A stretch of 64,000 bases of DNA from Chondrilla cf. caribensis (taxonomy: Eukaryota > Porifera > Demospongiae > Chondrillida > Chondrillidae), in NCBI GenBank assembly GCA_964020155.1, contig OZ026554.1:1804247-1868246 (forward strand), read 5' to 3'. The notes beneath the pieces are model-generated. The model did no database searches. It saw only the letters and a program-made list of their open reading frames with translations, and was not told where the DNA came from. The first letter of the stretch is position 1. Every line of letters starts with the position of its first letter. Shown here piece after piece: positions 58,053-64,000 of this stretch. The translations under genes were made by a program, and so were the position numbers.

Positions 58053-59378
58053 CACGGCTGTTTCAGACCCGGGAGTTTTGGAAACTTAGTTTTGCGCATG
58101 CGCAGTAGCAGATGGTATTTCACTGAACCTTTCGTAGATTCTACCTAAGTTTAAACTGGTGTGCGCTATATTTTTTAGTATCTTCGACGCATCATCTGAA
58201 GGAATATTTGCTATTTCAGTGATTCGACGTTGTTGGAATCGATTTCCTACTGGATTGGCGGAGATCTGGACGATTTTTTCATATTCTAAAAGTGCGATTT
58301 GTCGCTTCCTCCAGTTTTCACGAATACAAGATGTACACAGAAGGTTAGTTTAATGTGTGCTTTGTAAAATGGCATAAGTCCTGTGTTGGTTCTATTTTTT
58401 TGGCGTGTTCTACACGTAATTTTCTAATATTTACGATGTACATGATCATATTCATGACACAGCATGGATATTGCTGTTTCCATAAATCAAGTATATATGC
58501 GAAGCTTCCCTTATATGATTTAAAGTACCAATGCTCTTAGATTACCCTAAATACATGTTGGTTGCTAGGTATACATATCAGGAAACTTCAGCACCATTCG
58601 ATTTTCTTTTCTTTACAGTTGCACTGTACATGTCACTTCTGAAGAGTGTTATATATGATGTGAACTGCTCGCTTTCAGTTGATGAAGCAAAGACCTCCTT
58701 TTTGTTTGTTGTCTGTTGCTTAACTGACTAACCATTGATTTATATTATTTGCTTATTACATGTACTATACATACGAATTGCTAATATCACCATGCAATCA
58801 CAAGCTGAAGTTGTCCATGATTAGCCAAATTATTATAGTAATGTTCATAAAAATAATTTACACAGAATACATAATATTATAATTATATATAACAGAATAA
58901 TCTGTAATAATAATGGAAAATATGTCTAGTATTGCTGCAGTTTGTGCATGCTGTGCTCAGCTGAGGTAAACCTTGATCTATTGCAGCAAAACTGCAGCCA
59001 CATATGGCATCATAAGTATATCTCAACTGGACTACGCGTAAATGGACCCGCTTGGAGTCATTTGAAGAACGCGTAGATCGCTTCGACCATCCAAACCGAT
59101 CGAACCCGAGCGATCTATAGTGGTAGGAAAACTCGTCATATATGGCGTTCAAAAAAATAGAACCAAATATACACTAGTCTTACGACGAAGTTCAAGCTTG
59201 GAACTAATTATTGCTGTATTGGAATAACTGCACAAAACTGGAGGAACTGTAAAATCTTACCTCAAACTTCACCATTTTCTATGTAAAAGAATACGTTGCT
59301 ATGCTCGTACGTGCTTGACAACTACGTACTCGCGGGCTATCTCGCGAGGAACTAAGTTTCCATTGTGAAACAGCCGTG
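58053..59378. mobile_element. TIR transposon with ACAT target duplication
   Basis: 1,326 bp with perfect 12-bp inverted ends CACGGCTGTTTC, flanked by ACAT on both sides. The empty site is visible in segment S copy 1 at 56138-56141. A second shared block, GGAAACTTAGTT, lies just inside each end. No transposase was recognised. The CACGGCTGTTT...GGAAACTTAGTTGCC motif also occurs at about 28967, 38217 and 47913, suggesting related ends there. Confidence 0.9.
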
Positions 59379-60494
59379 ACATATAGAGTGCTATTGCACC
59401 CTATGATAATATTGCAAACGATAAAACAAATTATGTGTATAATAATATTATAATTATACAGTGATATAACAGTTAATATTAAATTTAAAACACGTGCTGA
59501 AAGCAACATTAATACATGTACGATAATTTAAACATGTTTGCTAACACTTGTACACATAATTACAGAAATAAGGTACATCATACACACAATATTAATTATA
59601 AAACACATATTATAAAACATTGATATGTGTACATAATATTTTTAGCTACAATTGTCCAACCACAATTGCCATATAAGGGCGCTGATCTGGGTCCTGTCTC
59701 ATGCACTGGATGGCTAGTTCCCCGATGGACCGTTTGGGTTGGGACCACTTGGACACTTCACCGACAGCACTGCGGATGACTTGAGGATCGGGAAGTCTGC
59801 AAACGCACATCTCAAGGAGGAGAACACCATAACTGTAGGTGTCCATCTTGGGGCCTTGGGGACCAATGGATGAATCACGAGCTTCAGGTGCAGCGTAGAT
59901 GAAAGCTCCCGGGACTTGTGTGTTGGTCTTAGTGAGGAAGTTGGCTGACCCGAAGTCTCCCAGTTTGGCCACCCACCCACCTTGTTTGCTGTTGAGGAGA
60001 ACGTTAGCACTACTGACGTCACGATGGATAATGGGATCAGGACGAGTGTGAAGGTAGTTGAGAGCACAGGCAACATCTTTAGCAACTGGGGAGATGTCTT
60101 TGGGCGTGAAGTGGCCATTTTCCATCAACTTTCGTAAGCTGGTTTCCATCACCTCGGTGACTATTTGCAGGTTGCCAATGGTGACTGCTCCCATGAACAG
60201 GAGTAAGTTAGGATGGCGAACTAGAGAAGCGATGCGCATTTCTCTTTGGAAGGTCTCACGATTGTAGTCAGACACAATCACAGGGTACATCTCTTTGACT
60301 GCCACCTTGGTACCATGGTAATATCCGACCTTCACTTCCCCCCACCCTCCACCTCCGATGCGTTCTTCAGTCATACGAAGTTCAGAGGGAGTGATGGACC
60401 ATGATGGCTGCATCGCTTGGACGACTTTCTTCAACTCGGAGATGTTCTGAATTGCATCTCTCAATGTAGTGGCATTTTCGTCAACTGTATCGAG

Positions 60495-60650
60495 GAGCTG
60501 TTTGTGGTCCTCACTGAGCTGACTATGGTCCTCACTGAGCTGACGGTGGTCCTCACTGAGCTGATGATGGTCCTCACTGAGCTGACGATGGTCCTGACTG
60601 AGCTGACGGTGGTCCTCACTGAGCTGATGATGGTCCTTGGTAAGCTGTTG
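60495..60650 (-). repeat. 21-bp coding minisatellite in the coiled coil
   Basis: Seven 21-base units such as TCCTCACTGAGCTGACGGTG encode QLSEDHR/QLSEDHH heptads in the exon before the kinase. The unit-1 gene has two such units, so exon 5 here is 84 bases (28 residues) longer while staying in frame. Confidence 0.92.
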
Positions 60651-62430
60651 GCTGTATATACTGAGTTGCTGGTGTTCTTCAGTCAGCTTCTCATGACTGT
60701 GAAGTAGCTGACGGTAGTCTGATTGGAGCTGTTGAGTCTTAGCCTTCAAATCCTCTACATCTTGGTTCACTGACAAATTACCTACAATGTGATAATACAG
60801 TGCATTGTCTCACAAAGAAGAGTTAACAATCAAACATATACTGTATATCTGGATGTATTGGCTGTGATTTAAATTTGGTGATTTGGCCGTCATGGACATA
60901 ACCACCAAATTAATATTCGTCAGTCAACATTTGCGTTTCAACGTTATCAACATTCTGGCAAATTGCCAAATTTTAATTCCGCCAATAATGTATTGGGCCA
61001 GATTTTGGGCAAATCAGCAAATTCTACGACCACCAATATTTCCGGATATACAGTGCATCAATGAACTTTTTAAGTTTTCTTACGATTCCTTCCTTTGGGT
61101 ACATCAACATAGTGTGGATGGGGTTTGACCTTATCGGCAAGGATAAACATTCCATAGCCTTTTTCACAGTCAAAATGCTTCTTTCCATCCCAAATGCCAT
61201 CTCCACAGTAAGGCAAATGTTCATCCTAATTTAAGGATCGATGGTGGAAACTAAAATCTTTGCAACAATAAATAGGCGATTAAGAATCACCACCCAACAT
61301 ATACGTACGTGCAAACATATGTATATCTTTGGTGGTACATACAGACCACAAGATACGTACAGTCCTCAGCTAATGATTCTAATGACTCACTAGTTCAACA
61401 CCAGCGATGACTTTGGGTGTTTTGGGAAGGTAGCCCAGCCATCTCACTGTCCCGCTGACAGTCTTGTCATTCAAATTCACCTCCACAATTGAGCCAATAT
61501 CACAAGGGCAGGTCAGTGGGTGCTCTTGCAAAGGATTCCTGTGTGACAACTTTAGAGAGCAGCCTTCAGATTGCTGCTGCTGAAAATCAGGTTGTTGTGC
61601 ATATTGGGTAGGCTTGAGGTCATTATTTGACCTTCGTCTTGATTCAGTCGTTGCATCAAAGAACTGCTCACCTCTGTGGTCATGATCTGGATCGTGTGTG
61701 GAACAGGCAGGAAGGTTACCTACTCCTCCATGTAACCTTTCTCTGCGGTCCTTCTCTTCTTTTTCTTTCTGCAAAAGTTTGTACTCTTGCTCCTGAGCAG
61801 CCAGCTCTTCTGGAGGAACGCCGAAAGCCTCAGCTAATTTTTCTTTACTTGCTTTTTCGAGTTGTTGATGCTCATTTATCAGTTCACACTTTGACACACG
61901 CTCACTTTCTACAACCTTTGTAGCCGTGGTTAGTATTGATTGACTCAACCCTTGCTCATTTGTGGGATATTCAGGAACGAGGTCATAACTCCTGAGTTGG
62001 GGATCCTGCCCATCAACAGGAGTTCCATGCTGGTCTTCTCCATCCTTGAGTACAGATACCTCCGGGACTGCAATGTAGCTGTGCTTTGTGTAGTCTTTAT
62101 ATAGTAAGCTTGAAGTAGTGCACCATTCCAGCATGATGACCTTCAATCTTATGGCGAGGTATGTTTGGTTTCTGTATAATAATCCACAAGTAAAATTCAA
62201 TTTAAGTATGTTATATTATAGTCTTACTATTATCACGTACATACAAGTTATGTATTAGTAGTGGCGAATCATTCAGATTATGCATGGCATTTTTTGGTAA
62301 TGGCAGCGGCAATTTTATTTTAATTCAGAATAAATAAAACCCATGATTCAGGAAAAATAATGAAATCTGTTGCTTTTGACCCACTATTGTGTATGCATGC
62401 ACATTATTATATTTAATCACAACGTACATG

Positions 62431-62466
62431 ACACACACACACACACACGCACGCACGCACACACAC

Positions 62467-62522
<56 letters not shown>
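62431..62522. repeat. (CA)n microsatellite
   Basis: CA run with GCACGCACGC interruptions in intron 2 of the unit-4 copy. Confidence 0.95.
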
Positions 62523-62523
<1 letters not shown>

Positions 62524-63189
62524 AACATAATTTTATGTAGCCAGACACATAAATATACATCATTGAATGTATGTCATCATTTTGTCAAAATTAATAATTA
62601 TTATATTCTCTTCTAAAGAAGTGAAAAGTGGCAAGTCTGGTTACATTTGGCTACGTTGATATATGGTACATAGATAGTCAACAGAGACATATATGACATA
62701 CGTACGTCTGTTTCGATTCCGATAACATAATATTTTTGCCGGTCTTTGTCTGATACAGGGTACGCCCACTTTGCCCTTCCAGTCACTCGCTTGCCGCCTG
62801 TACTGTACACAGCTACCTCATCGTCTTCATAGAAGGTCCGACCTGTTTGGCTTTTGTCTGAGGGAAGAATGACACTCCTCCTTTCCACAGTGTTGGCTTG
62901 TGCTCTGGATGTGATATTCAAGTTAAACGCTGTTAAGAAGATCCCATAGCCGTCCTTGCAGTGGAAATATCGCCTTTGCCGAAATGTCCCATCACAGACC
63001 CCCATAGCAACCTTTTATATCACAAATAATATAAAAGTTAACAACACAATTGTGCCTTACACATACTGTACACAAACAAAGTAACAGTTTCTAATGTAGT
63101 ACAGATATCCTATTATCGTGCATTTTTATGCACTACACTAGTTACTGTGGAGCTTTGGTTCACTTGGTGGACTGAAGGTCAATGGTATT

Positions 63190-64000
63190 AACTCCAGGAT
63201 TGGGGCATGATCGCAGCATGAAACTACATGGCAAACCTAGAGATTGGTTACTTGTTGGCACACAATCCATTAAGAGTGCACTGACATACTTTTCAATTCC
63301 TCCTGCCAACAAAAATCTGATAAATCATACGGTACAGGAACCTTGAAGCAATCTAGACAATACTTTCGACTTCTTGTGGGCTGTCTGTGGTAGCCCTTAT
63401 AATATTTCATTTCAACTTCCAGTATGCAACTACAAATATTTTAACTCAAATTACTAGTTTACATATAATAACAATTTTTTCGATGACATACAAATCTACA
63501 TATAGGTACTTATGTGGAGAAGTATCTGCACATAGTCCGCACCTAGTATTATTTCCATATTAACTCCCAATACTCCCAATAAGTAAGGCTCGACAGATAT
63601 CACATGCATATATACTAGTTTAATTTGCACTATGTGCAGAAACGTACTTTGCTACAGACCTATAATATGTGGATTTAGTGCTGTCACAAATATATTGACA
63701 TAATTGTAAAATTAATGTCTGTGAACATGGATGCAACATGGCTGCCCGTTTAGATGTTCCTAGTGATGGATGGAGGAACCCTACCCTTCAACTAATGAAA
63801 TGGGGAAAATTACTCATTATACAATAAAGTTGAAAATAGGGTCTAAATAACGTCTAGATTGCTTCAAGGTACCTAGCGTACGACTCCTGGGATGTTTGTT
63901 GACAGGAGGAATAGAAAGATAAGTGCTCTTTTAACAGATCTTGTGCCAACGACAAGCATAACCAACCTCTAGGTTTGCCTGGATAGGCATCCAAAGAAAC
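63190..64000. mobile_element. Long inverted-repeat element, copy P3 (runs to window edge)
   Basis: Arms at about 63190-63400 and 63835-64000, in the same intron as P1 and P2. It lacks the R1 repeat in its interior, joining AGTATGCAACTAC directly to TTTTAACTCAAATTACTAG. Confidence 0.72.

Larger units (their letters stand above)
59646..63011 (-). pseudogene. CAP-Gly/kinase gene copy, unit 4, frameshifted exon 3 (5' end outside window)
   Basis: Exons 2-5 are at 63011-62706, 62171-61391, 61225-61084 and 60781-59646, with the same splice sites and phases as 20725-26154. Exon 1 should lie beyond 64000. The kinase exon is intact (GGGGWGEV, VAVK, HRDVSSANVLL, GDFGSANF). Relative to its paralog, exon 3 has an insertion (CTTACTATAT, 62096-62105) after YFK in CAP-Gly 2 with a net shift of 7 bases, giving a stop TAA within four codons. 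Unless this is a sequencing or assembly error, full-length protein is not made. The coiled coil is expanded by seven-residue repeats. The 3' half could still be expressed from an internal start. Confidence 0.85.

Overview
The window looks like nuclear DNA of an invertebrate animal, most likely a sponge. This is inferred from short GT-AG introns, AT-rich intergenic DNA packed with (CA)n/(GT)n microsatellites, collagen-like Gly-X-Y genes, LINE reverse transcriptase fragments, and many short inverted-repeat DNA transposons. No species can be named from the sequence alone. No rRNA, tRNA or CRISPR was seen.

The main gene content is a family of proteins with the N-terminal plan of CYLD: a leader followed by three CAP-Gly domains. 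CYLD itself ends in a USP deubiquitinase. Two loci here (5 exons at 11166-17010 on +, 5 exons at 20725-26154 on -) instead continue into a coiled coil and a TKL-type protein kinase with VAVK, HRD and DFG motifs. A third copy (59646-63011, first exon beyond the window) has the same plan but an exon-3 frameshift. A shorter paralog (8423-10512, -) stops after the third CAP-Gly. It lies head-to-head with the + strand gene across a compact promoter region. Every CAP-Gly domain is cut by a phase-0 intron just after its G-[IV]-E-[LIT] motif.

Layout: 0-8.4 kb is repeat-rich: a LINE remnant, a foldback element, two tandem decayed beta-tubulin fragments, a 142-bp satellite split by a TA-flanked MITE, and unclear duplicated blocks. 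8.4-17 kb holds the head-to-head CAP-Gly gene pair. 17.8-64 kb is a tandem array of about four diverged units. Each unit carries a putative cysteine-rich secreted-protein gene (+), a CAP-Gly/kinase gene or its relic (-), a 5' exon/promoter block with an opposing small spliced transcript, and a collagen-like gene (-). The kinase copies at 35950-37136 and 44455-47410 are deletion pseudogenes. The last unit carries several transposon insertions.

Two collagen-like genes (40752-42705 and 50175-52594) are intact two-exon genes predicted to encode a signal peptide, coiled coil, Cys-X-Cys and Gly-X-Y rod. The third (31470-32181) is broken by a templated inverted duplication. CYLD works in NF-kB/ubiquitin signalling in other animals, so a CYLD-like scaffold carrying its own kinase suggests an expanded signalling or innate-immune locus; that role is inference.
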